In this document: positions 24,432-32,432 of the stretch, one piece after another
How positions within the stretch are numbered: position 1 is the stretch's first letter
How the letters are laid out: each line of letters starts with the position of its first letter
Origin: Dyadobacter sp. MSC1_007
GTDB taxonomy: Bacteria > Bacteroidota > Bacteroidia > Cytophagales > Spirosomataceae
Assembly (NCBI RefSeq): GCF_023667495.1
Contig: NZ_JAMOZL010000007.1
Location: forward strand, 405,286 to 469,285
Reading direction: 5' to 3'
DNA length: 64,000 nt
Translations under genes and position numbers: made by a program
The notes under the pieces: model-generated
Seen by the model: only the letters and a program-made list of their open reading frames with translations
Told to the model about the DNA's origin: nothing
The model's database searches: none

Positions 24432-25700
24432 TTATTTTCCCTCCGTCACCTGCCGGATCACCCTTAGCCAGTTTAAGCCAAGGACCTTTTTGATCCGCTG
24501 ATCGCTGTAACCCAGCTTTTGCATAGCAATGGTGATTTGCGGAAAGTCACTGATGTCTTTGATTTCGCGTGGCAGTTCAGGGCCGCCATCCAGATCGGAG
24601 CCCAGGGCAATGTGGTCTTCACCGACCAGGTTTACACCATAATCGATCACCTTGGCCAGCTGGTCTACATGCATCCAGTACTCGTCGGGAATGGTCCCTT
24701 TGAAAGTAAATGGAAGCTCTTTCGCAAATTCCTTGTCCACGTCTTCAATGGTTTGCGTTGTAACCTGGGAAGTTAATATCCGCGGCGTTTTAGGCTGAGG
24801 TTGTACTTTGACAGGATTGTTCGCTTTCTGCCATGCCCAATATTTTGGATTGTTGAAGAGGCTGCCGAAATGGACGCCGATAACGCCTCCTTTTGACGCG
24901 ATCGCTTTGGCAGCTTCGTCGGTAATGCAGCGGGGATGGTCCACTATTTTGTGAAAACCGCCGTGGCTGTAAATCACCGGATGACGACTGGCGGCCACCG
25001 ATTGCATAATGGCGTCGTTGGATGCGTGGGCTACATTGATCACCATGCCGAGATCGTTCATTTCTTTGATCACCGCTTTTCCGTGATCATTAATGCCACC
25101 CCAGGTGTAAACATCGTTGCAGGCATCGATAAACGCATTGGTGGTACTGTGGGCGGTCAGTTGCATGGAGCGCAGGCCTAGCTTGTAAAGCGCGCGCAGC
25201 AGATCCAGGTCGCCATAAAGGTCATAGCCGCCTTCCAGGTCGAGGAAAGCCGCCATTTTGCCTTTTTTATTGATACGTTCAATGTCCGAAGCCGTGAGCG
25301 CCAGCTCAATCATTGCATTGTTCTTCTTAATCTGATCCAATGCGAGGTTCACCACCCGAAATGTGTTTTTTGTCTCGAACCGGCCCGGATAATAGTTTTC
25401 AGGCGTATAAGCCGAAAAAAACATCGCATCCAGCCCACCTTCTTTTGCCCTCGGTAGATCGACGGTACCGTCCGGATAACGCTGGCCAATATCAGTTTTC
25501 ATCACCAGCTCGCGACTCATCACATGCGTATGCCCGTCCATCACGAAAGCGTCGCGATGCAAGTCGGGCATCGGCTTATGCTCAGGAATCAAAGGAGCAT
25601 TGTTTCTAGCAAAAGAAACGTGTAAATGAGAGTTCTTTGGTAAAACACCACGGATTGCGGGAAGTATTGTTAAGCCTTTTATTACGTCTCTGCGTTTCAT
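24432..25700 (-). CDS. Membrane dipeptidase (renal dipeptidase, M19 family), Tat-exported
   Basis: A 422-residue protein with a twin-arginine-like leader (MKRRDVIKGLTILPAI) and an amidohydrolase barrel of the M19 type: VMDGHTHVMSRELV at the first metal site, AFLDLEGGYDLYGD, PVIYSHGGFHKIVDHPRCITDEAAKAIASKGGVIGVHFGS, and HIALGSDLDGG near the C-terminus with the aspartate ligand. M19 enzymes split dipeptides with zinc, outside the cytoplasm. At the first metal site the sequence reads HTH where classic members have H-x-D. The toxin gene begins 4 bases upstream but is on a separate unit. Confidence 0.88.
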   Translation of the reverse strand: MKRRDVIKGLTILPAIRGVLPKNSHLHVSFARNNAPLIPEHKPMPDLHRDAFVMDGHTHVMSRELVMKTDIGQRYPDGTVDLPRAKEGGLDAMFFSAYTPENYYPGRFETKNTFRVVNLALDQIKKNNAMIELALTASDIERINKKGKMAAFLDLEGGYDLYGDLDLLRALYKLGLRSMQLTAHSTTNAFIDACNDVYTWGGINDHGKAVIKEMNDLGMVINVAHASNDAIMQSVAASRHPVIYSHGGFHKIVDHPRCITDEAAKAIASKGGVIGVHFGSLFNNPKYWAWQKANNPVKVQPQPKTPRILTSQVTTQTIEDVDKEFAKELPFTFKGTIPDEYWMHVDQLAKVIDYGVNLVGEDHIALGSDLDGGPELPREIKDISDFPQITIAMQKLGYSDQRIKKVLGLNWLRVIRQVTEGK

Positions 25701-25703
25701 TCG

Positions 25704-25979
25704 CTATTTGTCATCGTAATGACCTTTGGAGGATATGATATCTACTGTAATGGTTTGATCATCTACTGAATATAGAAGTCTATGCTTGTCGGTAATTTTT
25801 CTGGCATATAGTCCTGCGAGATCATGCTTTTTAAGCTGCGGTTTGCCTCGTCCGGTCTTAGGATGTTCCGCAAGCTCCTCTATTAGCAGCCTTGCTTTCT
25901 TATACGCCTGTGGTTCAGACCTTTTCAAGAACTGTAAGTCTTCCTTTGCTTTATCAGAGAAAATAAGTGTGTATATCAC
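25704..25979 (-). CDS. Txe/YoeB-family toxin (ribosome-dependent mRNA endonuclease)
   Basis: A 91-residue RelE-superfamily toxin. It shares with YoeB the pattern G-x-GKP-x-LK-H-x-L-x-G...R-x-IT-x-x-HRLLY-x-V and a C-terminal HY (SSKGHYDDK); the basic and aromatic residues serve as the catalytic set of YoeB. Such toxins cut mRNA at the ribosomal A site when released from antitoxin. The start overlaps the antitoxin stop by 4 bases (ATGA), so the pair is one operon. Confidence 0.9.
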   Translation of the reverse strand: MIYTLIFSDKAKEDLQFLKRSEPQAYKKARLLIEELAEHPKTGRGKPQLKKHDLAGLYARKITDKHRLLYSVDDQTITVDIISSKGHYDDK

Positions 25980-26236
25980 AGGTTGTCAAAAAATGCATCA
26001 AGTTCTTCTTTATTCTTGACGACCGTACTTTTCCCCTCTCTGATTTCCTGTTGCGCATCTTTAATCCGCTGGATCATTTCAGGAGTGAAATACAGGTCGT
26101 CCTCAGAGACAGGAGTAAGGACATAGGATTGTTTTCGACCTCTCCTGATAACCACTTTTTCTCCCTTATCGGCCATTTCAAAGAAATCCTTTTGTCTCTC
26201 TCTGAATTGCCTGCTTGTTGTTTCTATAATTGCCAT
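25976..26236 (-). CDS. Phd/YefM-family antitoxin
   Basis: An 86-residue antitoxin from the ATG at 26236 (MAIIETTSRQFRERQKDFFEMADKGEKVVIRRGRKQSYVLTPVSE). The N-terminal half is the Phd/YefM DNA-binding fold; the C-terminal half is an acidic/basic helix for wrapping the toxin. I reject an ATG 21 bases further upstream because it would start inside the -7 box TATATTTG. The predicted operator overlaps the transcript start, fitting autorepression by the toxin-antitoxin complex. Confidence 0.9.
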   Translation of the reverse strand: MAIIETTSRQFRERQKDFFEMADKGEKVVIRRGRKQSYVLTPVSEDDLYFTPEMIQRIKDAQQEIREGKSTVVKNKEELDAFFDNL

Positions 26237-26264
26237 TGTGTACTTTTTTTGGTACACAAATATA
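26236..26264 (-). promoter_or_regulatory. Promoter and operator of the YefM/YoeB-type locus
   Basis: The minus strand has TATATTTG (26264-26257), a perfect -7 box. Just downstream, TTGTGTAC/GTACACAA arms (26236-26243 and 26252-26259) form an 8-bp perfect palindrome with 8 bases between, ending at the start codon. The transcript should be nearly leaderless. Confidence 0.65.
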
Positions 26265-26310
26265 AGCCTATTTATTAGAAAATGTATCGCGGCTAAAAGT
26301 ATTGGCTGGT

Positions 26311-26482
26311 GAATGATTGAATGATTGAATGACTAATGATTGAATGATTGAATGAGCCGCGGAACGGGGAATGAGTGAATGAGCGAATGATTTTCAAACC
26401 ACTCTGAATTTTCTCGTTAACCTTGAACCAGATAACCAATCAATTATTCAGCCGTTTATTCGGTCATTCAATCATTCAATCA
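26311..26482. repeat. GAATGATT octamer repeats, inverted across 170 bp
   Basis: The octamer GAATGATT and variants recur at 26311-26356 and 26370-26391; the complementary form (TCATTCAATCATTCAATCAT) occurs at 26464-26483. The segment lies between the toxin-antitoxin promoter and the 3' end of the Tat protein gene and holds no gene. It may fold into a long hairpin. Confidence 0.7.
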
Positions 26483-26494
26483 TGCAAAATTCAC

Positions 26495-27808
26495 TTATTC
26501 ACTAAACCCTCGCAAATACGCCTTACTCGGCGGGCGCTCGCCTCTGCTAAATTGCGGCCCGCGCGTTGAGCGGTATTTTATGTTCATGAATGGCGTTTCA
26601 ATGCGGCGTCCGACGGCGGAGTATTTGCCGTTTTCCCAGTTCGAATCCATGTTGTAGTTGGTAATTCCTGTGGATAGCAGCAGCCGCTCGGCATTGAATG
26701 GCTCCTTTTTGGTCACCATCATTTCGGTGATCCAGTGTGGTTGCGAGTTAGAAGCATGGTACTGATCGAATGGGCCGGGCCAGCCAAGCATGGAGATGAT
26801 CGTCGGATCCTTTTGTCCTTCGATTTCGCCGGCATAGGTCCAGCCCACACCCTGGGCATTGTAAATCGCCGCTTTTGTCCCATCATTATATTCTACAATG
26901 CAGACGTTTGGCTTGGCTATCTCCTTAAAATGTCCCGGTTTCAGGTCAAAGCTTATCCTTGCAGCTTCAAGCAGTTTACCTGCCCAGGGGTTCTGCTCGG
27001 TCCACTTCCACGTTTCAGGCCCCCGTATACATTGCACCGACTTTACACCCGTTTCACCTCCCTTGCGGCGTTCCACAAATGCCTGTAAGACATCGACACA
27101 ATGGAAAAGGGCACCCTCGTCGGGTGCGCCTCCGAGAACGAGTGAATGTTTTAAGGGCGTATCAATGTCGAGTTCTATCTCAGGTTTGCGGAAATAGGTT
27201 GGTATGGAAGAACCGCCGGTTAGCGGAAAGTTTAGTTCGCGCGATTTGTCGAACATCCATTTGGCTTCGTCCCAATTGTAGGAAAGGTGTTTATCATTAA
27301 AAACTGGCACGGAGCGCTTGCTTTGCTCGAAAACGCGGATCACTTTTTCGTACATCCACCAACGCGGCAAAAGCCATTGCCCTTTGAGATTAGTTGGATA
27401 ATCCCCATGCTCTCCAACGATGACAACCCCATCCACAGCAAGCTCCTTTCCCCCAAGCATGACGGCTTCACCGACTGTTTTGAAGATCGGAATGTTTTTT
27501 GATTTGCAAATTTTCTGGCCCAGCAGACTCGTTTCAAGCTGATGAATGTAAACAGACACCACATCCACGCGCGAAGGCATGTGGGCGCCCTGCCACCAGT
27601 AGCCGTCGAGCAACTTCGTTACGATCCAGTCAGCATGTGATCTTGTAGCGCCCCAATAGGTAATGAGGCACGCGATGCGAGGTTTTGTTTGTGCAGTTTG
27701 CGGAACAGCAGCGGCCGTGTTCCCCGCCAATGCTGCCAAACCGGCCATTCCGGTTACACCAAGCATTTCGCGCCGGGTGAGGCGCGGGTTGGGTTGTGGG
27801 GTTGTCAT
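26495..27808 (-). CDS. Tat-exported protein of unknown function
   Basis: A 437-residue protein with a twin-arginine signal (RLTRREMLGVTGMAGLAALAG, ending near residue 35). The mature part starts with IACLITYWGATRSHADWIVTKLLDGYWWQG and has motifs VDGVVIVGEHGDYPTN, PVFNDKHLSYNWDEAKWMFD, GGAPDEGALFHCVDVLQAFVERRKGGE and GWPGPFDQYHASNSQPHWITEMM. I do not recognise a named family; the early sequence resembles a Rossmann-like fold. It is followed 6 bases upstream (in gene order) by AbiEii, but that is a separate locus by content. Function is not assigned. Confidence 0.75.
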   Translation of the reverse strand: MTTPQPNPRLTRREMLGVTGMAGLAALAGNTAAAVPQTAQTKPRIACLITYWGATRSHADWIVTKLLDGYWWQGAHMPSRVDVVSVYIHQLETSLLGQKICKSKNIPIFKTVGEAVMLGGKELAVDGVVIVGEHGDYPTNLKGQWLLPRWWMYEKVIRVFEQSKRSVPVFNDKHLSYNWDEAKWMFDKSRELNFPLTGGSSIPTYFRKPEIELDIDTPLKHSLVLGGAPDEGALFHCVDVLQAFVERRKGGETGVKSVQCIRGPETWKWTEQNPWAGKLLEAARISFDLKPGHFKEIAKPNVCIVEYNDGTKAAIYNAQGVGWTYAGEIEGQKDPTIISMLGWPGPFDQYHASNSQPHWITEMMVTKKEPFNAERLLLSTGITNYNMDSNWENGKYSAVGRRIETPFMNIKYRSTRGPQFSRGERPPSKAYLRGFSE

Positions 27809-27813
27809 GATGT

Positions 27814-28677
27814 TTAAGGTTTAGGTGAACCAACGTTCAGTTTTGATGCAAGATCATGAAAATACTGCGGACTCCAGATGTCCAGAACTCGGGGATCCGG
27901 TATAAATCTTCGAATATCATCCTTAATCCGTGAAAAATTAACAGCATCGATTTTTGCATTTAACAATTCCCGAAACTCCGCTTCACTGATATTCTCCTGA
28001 TCCCAATCACCGCTATCTTTGGCACGTAGGGCGAAGTGTTTAAGATTCAATGTAACGCCTTTTCTAATATACCATTCCATATCGTACCAGTCGCGTCCCT
28101 TTACATTATCCTTCCATTTTCTGAAAAGTAAGGCATGCATTTTACCTGCGAAAAGGTCAGAAATGCTGAAACACTTCACGTAGAAGGAAAATGGTTTCAG
28201 CAGAAGCTTTTCCTCAATATCAAAACCCGGGGGCGGCATGGTGTCAACTTCCAACTTAATTTTGATACTGGCCGTTTGGCCGAGCCCTTGTTGAGGTACA
28301 ACGCCTTCCAATACGAGTTCTCGCCAGATTGTTTCAGATTTCAGGAATGCCGAATCTACGTTCGTTTTAACCGCTTTCTGCTTTTCCTTAATTGATACCT
28401 TCATGCCTAAAGCTTCAAATTCATCGACGATCGCAGGCAAATAGAAGTTGATTGAAAAATCGGGGTCAACTTCGAGCAGTGAGAAGTCAAGATCCTCCGA
28501 AAATCGGTCAAGTCCGTAAAAGATGCGGAGGGCAGTCCCACCGTAGAAAGCAGCCTTTGTGAAGAATCCTCTCCGATATAAACCGGCCAACGCGACCTCC
28601 TGCATGATCTCACGCAGAGCCTGTGTAGCCTCGTCCTTGTTGGTAGGATTATAGCTTGCCAACCACTCTTTAATCAT
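27814..28677 (-). CDS. AbiEii/AbiGii-type nucleotidyltransferase toxin
   Basis: A 287-residue protein with the nucleotidyltransferase signature FYGGTALRIFYG (residues 44-55) and the metal-binding pair in RFSEDLDFSLLEVD (Asp62, Asp64). This is the toxin of type IV toxin-antitoxin systems of the AbiE class, which act in abortive phage defence by modifying tRNA or blocking growth. Its start overlaps the antitoxin TGA in an ATGA junction. The later basic region (LLFRKWKDNVKGRDWYDMEWYIRKG) is conserved in the family. Confidence 0.92.
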   Translation of the reverse strand: MIKEWLASYNPTNKDEATQALREIMQEVALAGLYRRGFFTKAAFYGGTALRIFYGLDRFSEDLDFSLLEVDPDFSINFYLPAIVDEFEALGMKVSIKEKQKAVKTNVDSAFLKSETIWRELVLEGVVPQQGLGQTASIKIKLEVDTMPPPGFDIEEKLLLKPFSFYVKCFSISDLFAGKMHALLFRKWKDNVKGRDWYDMEWYIRKGVTLNLKHFALRAKDSGDWDQENISEAEFRELLNAKIDAVNFSRIKDDIRRFIPDPRVLDIWSPQYFHDLASKLNVGSPKP

Positions 28678-29312
28678 AGTTCTTTGAGGAGTTTAATGAT
28701 ATATGCCAAACTCTCACGTTTCGGAGAATCGTTTAGCCAGCTTTCCATTGCCTCAATATCCAGTTGTTTCAACTGTTCTTCATCTATTCTCAGGTCTTCA
28801 ATCACGTATTCACGGGCTGCAATTTTACTGCGGAGCTTTAAACCTACCGTATTGATTATTTTGTCAAATAAAGCTTTCTCGGCTGATGCGATGAGAATGT
28901 TCTGGTTTTCTCCGATCTCAACCTGCCGAATTCCGAAACTATAATAAGGTAGTGGTAACCGTATGAAACTAAAACTGCCGATCGGCGTGTCGAACCGACG
29001 TGTAGCTTTTGTTGTTGCGGAGGAGATCTCAAACACTCGTTCAGGAATTAACCCATGATATGATAACGCACTATCAAATGACACATAACTGGGTCCCAGC
29101 ATGTGGTTTGCCAGAAGGAATGGCTCCGTACGTTTCTTTGAAATTTTGGCAGATGGTAAGTATAACCCCTTTTTTACCGGTTCAATGATCCCTGCGGAGA
29201 TCAACTCATGAATTTTGTCGTTGGGGCGTTTATAGTCTTTCAACAGGGAGCTGAGCAGCTGATGTGTCAGCGGCTGACTTGAAAAATTTCGTATACTTTG
29301 GTAGAGATCCAT
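28674..29312 (-). CDS. AbiEi-type antitoxin with N-terminal winged helix
   Basis: A 212-residue protein from the ATG at 29312 (MDLYQSIRNFSSQPLTHQLL). The first 60 residues form a winged helix (YKRPNDKIHELISAGIIEPVKKGLYLP), followed by the AbiEi core (GPSYVSFDSALSYHGLIPERVFEISSATTK and ASAEKALFDKIINTVG). AbiEi proteins neutralise AbiEii and repress their own promoter by binding inverted repeats. A 17-bp perfect inverted repeat lies just before this start. An upstream ATG at 29369 would lie in that repeat region and is unlikely. Confidence 0.9.
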   Translation of the reverse strand: MDLYQSIRNFSSQPLTHQLLSSLLKDYKRPNDKIHELISAGIIEPVKKGLYLPSAKISKKRTEPFLLANHMLGPSYVSFDSALSYHGLIPERVFEISSATTKATRRFDTPIGSFSFIRLPLPYYSFGIRQVEIGENQNILIASAEKALFDKIINTVGLKLRSKIAAREYVIEDLRIDEEQLKQLDIEAMESWLNDSPKRESLAYIIKLLKEL

Positions 29313-29319
29313 GTGTGAA

Positions 29320-29360
29320 TTTAATAAGATAATCGGAATAAACCCGATTATCTTATTAAA
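29320..29360 (-). promoter_or_regulatory. 17-bp perfect inverted repeat, candidate AbiEi operator
   Basis: TTTAATAAGATAATCGG (29320-29336) and CCGATTATCTTATTAAA (29344-29360) are exact complements with 7 bases between, ending 8 bases before the antitoxin start codon. Confidence 0.7.
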
Positions 29361-29401
29361 AATGTACATAAATTTACCTTACATGGCTCATGAACACCGG
29401 C

Positions 29402-29776
29402 TTAGACCTGACGGCGAGTATCGTATACAATTTGATGTCGACTTCCCAACACATAGGCGCGGTTATCGCTGCCCCATTGATCCATCGCATCCATAATGGG
29501 AAGAATGCTCTGTCCGACGCGGGTCAGTGAATACTCCACCCGCGCAGGAACCTCGGCATAAACCTCCTTGTAAATGATGCCATAGGCCTCCAATTCTCTC
29601 AAATGCATGTTAATGACCCGCAGACTGATCTCCTGTATCTCGCGGTGGAGCGCGCTCGGCCGTTTGATATCCCGGTTCAGGCAATCCAGTATCCAGGCTT
29701 TCCATTTGCCGCCAATGACTTTGATGGCAACGCTCATCCCGCAGTCGAATGTTTCTGGTATTTTCCTTTCGTACAT
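29402..29776 (-). CDS. HxlR family winged-helix regulator
   Basis: A 124-residue regulator from the ATG at 29776 (an in-frame GTG at 29800 is possible). The pattern VAIKVIGGKWKAWILDCLNRDIKRPSALHREIQEISLRVINMHLRELEAYGIIYKEVYAEVPARVEYSLTRVG is the HxlR domain (GGKWK, RVEYSLT). It is divergent from the oxidoreductase gene at 29971, so it probably controls that gene in response to an electrophile or aldehyde. The C-terminus beyond YVLGSRHQIVY is variable. Confidence 0.9.
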   Translation of the reverse strand: MYERKIPETFDCGMSVAIKVIGGKWKAWILDCLNRDIKRPSALHREIQEISLRVINMHLRELEAYGIIYKEVYAEVPARVEYSLTRVGQSILPIMDAMDQWGSDNRAYVLGSRHQIVYDTRRQV

Positions 29777-29897
29777 ATTGAAAATTGTTGCTTTTGTCAC
29801 TTTTCAACCCTTAAATGGGACAAAATGTTCAAGTGCCGACGTGGCCTGTCAGGGCATGGTGAAAAATTTTTCCCTAACCTGAATCTTTTTTCCCTCA

Positions 29898-29928
29898 TTG
29901 ATCAATACATCAATCAAAAATAGTTTTG
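29898..29928 (+). promoter_or_regulatory. Bacteroidota promoter for the oxidoreductase gene
   Basis: TTG (29898-29900), 20 bases, then TAGTTTTG (29921-29928) fit TTTG-N19-21-TAnnTTTG. The start codon is 42 bases downstream. Confidence 0.6.
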
Positions 29929-29970
29929 ACCCGAAAATAAAATCTGGTCATAAAGAGAAATAAAAGAAAA

Positions 29971-30839
29971 ATGAAAAAAGAGAAAATTGCTGTAATTGGC
30001 TTGGGTGACATGGGCGCTGTGCTGGCTTCTACATTGTTAAAAGCTGATTATGAGGTTAAGGTCTGGAACCGGACGCCTGAAAAAGCGAAGGCGCTGATTG
30101 AAGCGGGTGCGATTTTGGCAAACCATGTGAAGGAAGCAGTCAATGCGAGTGACATTGTAATCGTATGCCTCACTAATTATGAAGCAGGCAGAAAATTGCT
30201 GCAAACCGACGAAATAGCGAAGGTGATGCACGGCAAGCTTTTGATTGAATTGAGCACGGGAACGCCAAAAGATGCCCGGGATAACGAAGCCTGGACCAGG
30301 AAAAACGGCATCGGCTACATCGATGGCGCTATACTGGCAACGCCCAGCCAGATGGGCCGACCGGAAACACCCATATTTGTTTCGGGCGCAAAGGCGGATT
30401 TTGAGCGGAGTGAGGAGGTTATCAAAGCGCTGGGTGGCTCCGTCCAGTTTATGGGAGAAGACGCCGGGGCGGCCGCAACCTGGGATTTTGGGTTCTTGTC
30501 ATGTATGTTCGGGGCGATGCTGGGCTTTTTCATGGGGCTAAGATTTTCCAGGCAGAGGGAATTCCTGCGGAACAGCTCGGGGGCTTGCTTTTGCAAATTG
30601 CACCGGCATTGGGTGAAATGATCAAATACCAGGGCGATGTCATTGCCTCAGGCCATTACGAAAATCCAGAGAGCTCAGTTGACATTTGCGCCTCGGCGAT
30701 GAAGCTCATCATGAGGCATGCCGCTGAGTCAGGAATTAATAATGAAGTGCCGGCATTAATCACTCCTTTTTTCAAACGGGCGCAAGAAAGCGGCTACGGA
30801 AAGGAACAGCTCGCAGCCGTTTACAAACTTTTGGAATAA
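29971..30839 (+). pseudogene. NAD(P)-dependent oxidoreductase (3-hydroxyisobutyrate dehydrogenase-like), frameshifted
   Basis: The first frame encodes IAVIGLGDMGAVLASTLLKADYEVKVWNRTPEKAKAL, a Rossmann NADP-binding start, then IVIVCLTNYEAGRKLL, LIELSTGTPKDARDNE and GYIDGAILATPSQMGRPETPIFVSGA, up to SCMFGAMLGFFMG. The matching C-terminal half (AKIFQAEGIPAEQLGGLLLQIAPALGEMIKYQGDVIASGHYENPE through YKLLE) lies in another frame. Adding one G to the G-run at 30534-30537 restores a single protein of about 290 residues, the family length. The family covers 3-hydroxyacid dehydrogenases and imine reductases. A genuine mutation, a sequencing error or slippage would all give this picture. A promoter and the HxlR gene lie upstream. 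Confidence 0.82.
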
Positions 30840-30880
30840 CACGAGGTGTTTATTAGCTACGAATAACTCTGCCCGTGCAT

Positions 30881-30942
30881 ATAAATAATGTTGATTATTT
30901 TCAACATTATTTATATTTTTGTTTGTAATAAACAACATTATG
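30881..30942 (+). promoter_or_regulatory. Promoter and operator of the XRE regulator
   Basis: TTG (30891-30893), 20 bases, TATTTTTG (30914-30921) form a promoter. ATAAATAATGTTG (30881-30893) and CAACATTATTTAT (30902-30914) are perfect 13-bp arms covering both boxes, and a third half-site CAACATTAT (30933-30941) covers the start codon. Confidence 0.7.
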
Positions 30943-31236
30943 CAAACAAGAAAGCAGGTTCTATTACCCAGGTTCCTGAAAATATTGGAACAGTTGGGTG
31001 AAAACATCAAACTGGCCCGGAAGCGCCGGAGGCTCACGACGATTCAGGTGTCTGAACGAGCAGGGATCGATCGCACCACACTTTATCATATCGAGAAAGG
31101 CAATCCAAGCGTATCCATTGGAGCTTATTTCAATGTTCTGAGGGTATTGGGCTTGCAAGACGATTTTTTGAAACTGGCTGCTGATGATGAGCTAGGGAGG
31201 AAATTGCAGGATTTGAAACTGATTGGCAAGTCGTAA
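30940..31236 (+). CDS. XRE-family helix-turn-helix regulator (HipB-like, without hipA)
   Basis: A 98-residue protein whose residues 19-80 form a lambda-repressor-type HTH: LGENIKLARKRRRLTTIQVSERAGIDRTTLYHIEKGNPSVSIGAYFNVLRVLGLQ. The start at 30940 fits the promoter at 30891-30921. It lacks a neighbouring hipA; the following 224 bp hold no gene. The symmetric sites overlapping its promoter suggest autorepression. Confidence 0.87.
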   Translation: MQTRKQVLLPRFLKILEQLGENIKLARKRRRLTTIQVSERAGIDRTTLYHIEKGNPSVSIGAYFNVLRVLGLQDDFLKLAADDELGRKLQDLKLIGKS

Positions 31237-31460
31237 CATGGCGGATCGAACGGATATATATGTTTATGCTGACTGGATTGGCATGACCGGACCAAAGCTA
31301 ATTGGAATGCGCGGTTGAAATTGGTGCAGCCAGAGCGAGCATACGCTCATGGCCCCGGCGTTCCGGGTTTAGTGTTGTAGCGTTTGTGCGTAAAATTGTC
31401 AACTTCCCGTTACAACTTAAATAGTCGAATGGTTGTCTTCATTGTCAAATACGATGAGCT

Positions 31461-31892
31461 ATGACTAAATCACGACTGTTTATTTTAATGTTACTCGCAT
31501 TTGCAGGATGCAAGAAAGAAAATGATCCTGTTCCGTCGCCCGAGGTCGCTTCTATCGTGGGAAAATGGCGCGCTGTGGAGTATCGGCAAAGTCGTGGGGA
31601 TTCAACAATTTCGCAACCTTTGACAGAGGAAAATTCGTGGGTTTATGAATTTCGGTTTGACGGAGTTGTTTTGAATGAACGCGGGTATGTGCCCTGCTGC
31701 CTTCCGTCGGTATATTATTTAAATGGAAAAGAGTTCAGGCCCGACCGTACTGTGCCCGCTGAGCTGGATCCAAGCTGCGCTTACTCACTATGTGTTGCTT
31801 GTCCGGAAATGAAGATCACTCAGACCTCACCGGATAGTTTGACCATCGAAAATTGCCAAAACTACTTTACAACGTTTGTCCGGAAAGATTAG
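31461..31892 (+). CDS. Small lipocalin-like lipoprotein, unknown function
   Basis: A 143-residue protein with a lipoprotein signal (RLFILMLLAFAGCKKEN) and a compact beta-rich body starting SIVGKWRAVEYRQSR. It has a cluster of cysteines (VPCCLPS, PSCAYSLCVACP, ENCQN) that could form disulfides. Lipocalin-like lipoproteins of this kind are common in Cytophagales; function unknown. Confidence 0.7.
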   Translation: MTKSRLFILMLLAFAGCKKENDPVPSPEVASIVGKWRAVEYRQSRGDSTISQPLTEENSWVYEFRFDGVVLNERGYVPCCLPSVYYLNGKEFRPDRTVPAELDPSCAYSLCVACPEMKITQTSPDSLTIENCQNYFTTFVRKD

Positions 31893-31907
31893 CAGGTATT
31901 CGCAATG

Positions 31908-32138
31908 CTACCCCGCTCTCAATCCTTTCAGCAAATCCAAAAAAATGTAAGCCTTATCCAGCGTCTCTCTGGTTCGGCCGGGTGTTACGTCCCATTCGTC
32001 GGCGGGGTAGAGATAATGCAGAAGGAGGTCAATGAAGAAATGCTCCAACTCTGCGACATTGTAACCCGAGGAACTGAAATGTTGAAGTAATTCTTCGGCT
32101 GTAAATTTTGATGTAGCTACTGGTGTAAATTCTGACAT
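31908..32138 (-). CDS. Small hypothetical protein
   Basis: A 76-residue frame from ATG at 32138 (MSEFTPVATSKFTAEELLQHFSSSGYNV), with AELEHFFIDLLLHYLYPADEWDVTPG and TLDKAYIFLDLLKGL. The amphipathic composition looks protein-like rather than random, but no motif or promoter supports it, and it faces the lipoprotein gene. Between it and 32432 there are about 290 bp with no recognised gene. Confidence 0.45.
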   Translation of the reverse strand: MSEFTPVATSKFTAEELLQHFSSSGYNVAELEHFFIDLLLHYLYPADEWDVTPGRTRETLDKAYIFLDLLKGLRAG

Positions 32139-32432
32139 AGCGCATGTATACCGGTTGCAATGAAACGCAACAATAAACGGTGCCGCGCTTGCCGTGCTCA
32201 ACCCAGTCTAAGGGCAATGGTGCTATGTCCATTACGGTAGCCACGACACCGTCAAGCGATATACGTAGATAATAATAGCACCTCCTGACCTTCTTTTGAA
32301 GGACGGCACCATAATTTAAACTGAATTGAGCGTGATAAACCTAGGCTTTTTGTTTGAAGAAATCAAAAGCAATTTTCAAACGGTAAAGAAGTTTTCACAA
32401 CGATACCAAGCCGGGCAATACGCATCACAAAT

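Noticed and set aside
32029..32330. A degraded gene on the minus strand upstream of the small hypothetical gene
   Set aside because: A frame with residues like VMDIAPLPLDWVEHGKRGT exists but has no good start and no family I can recognise.
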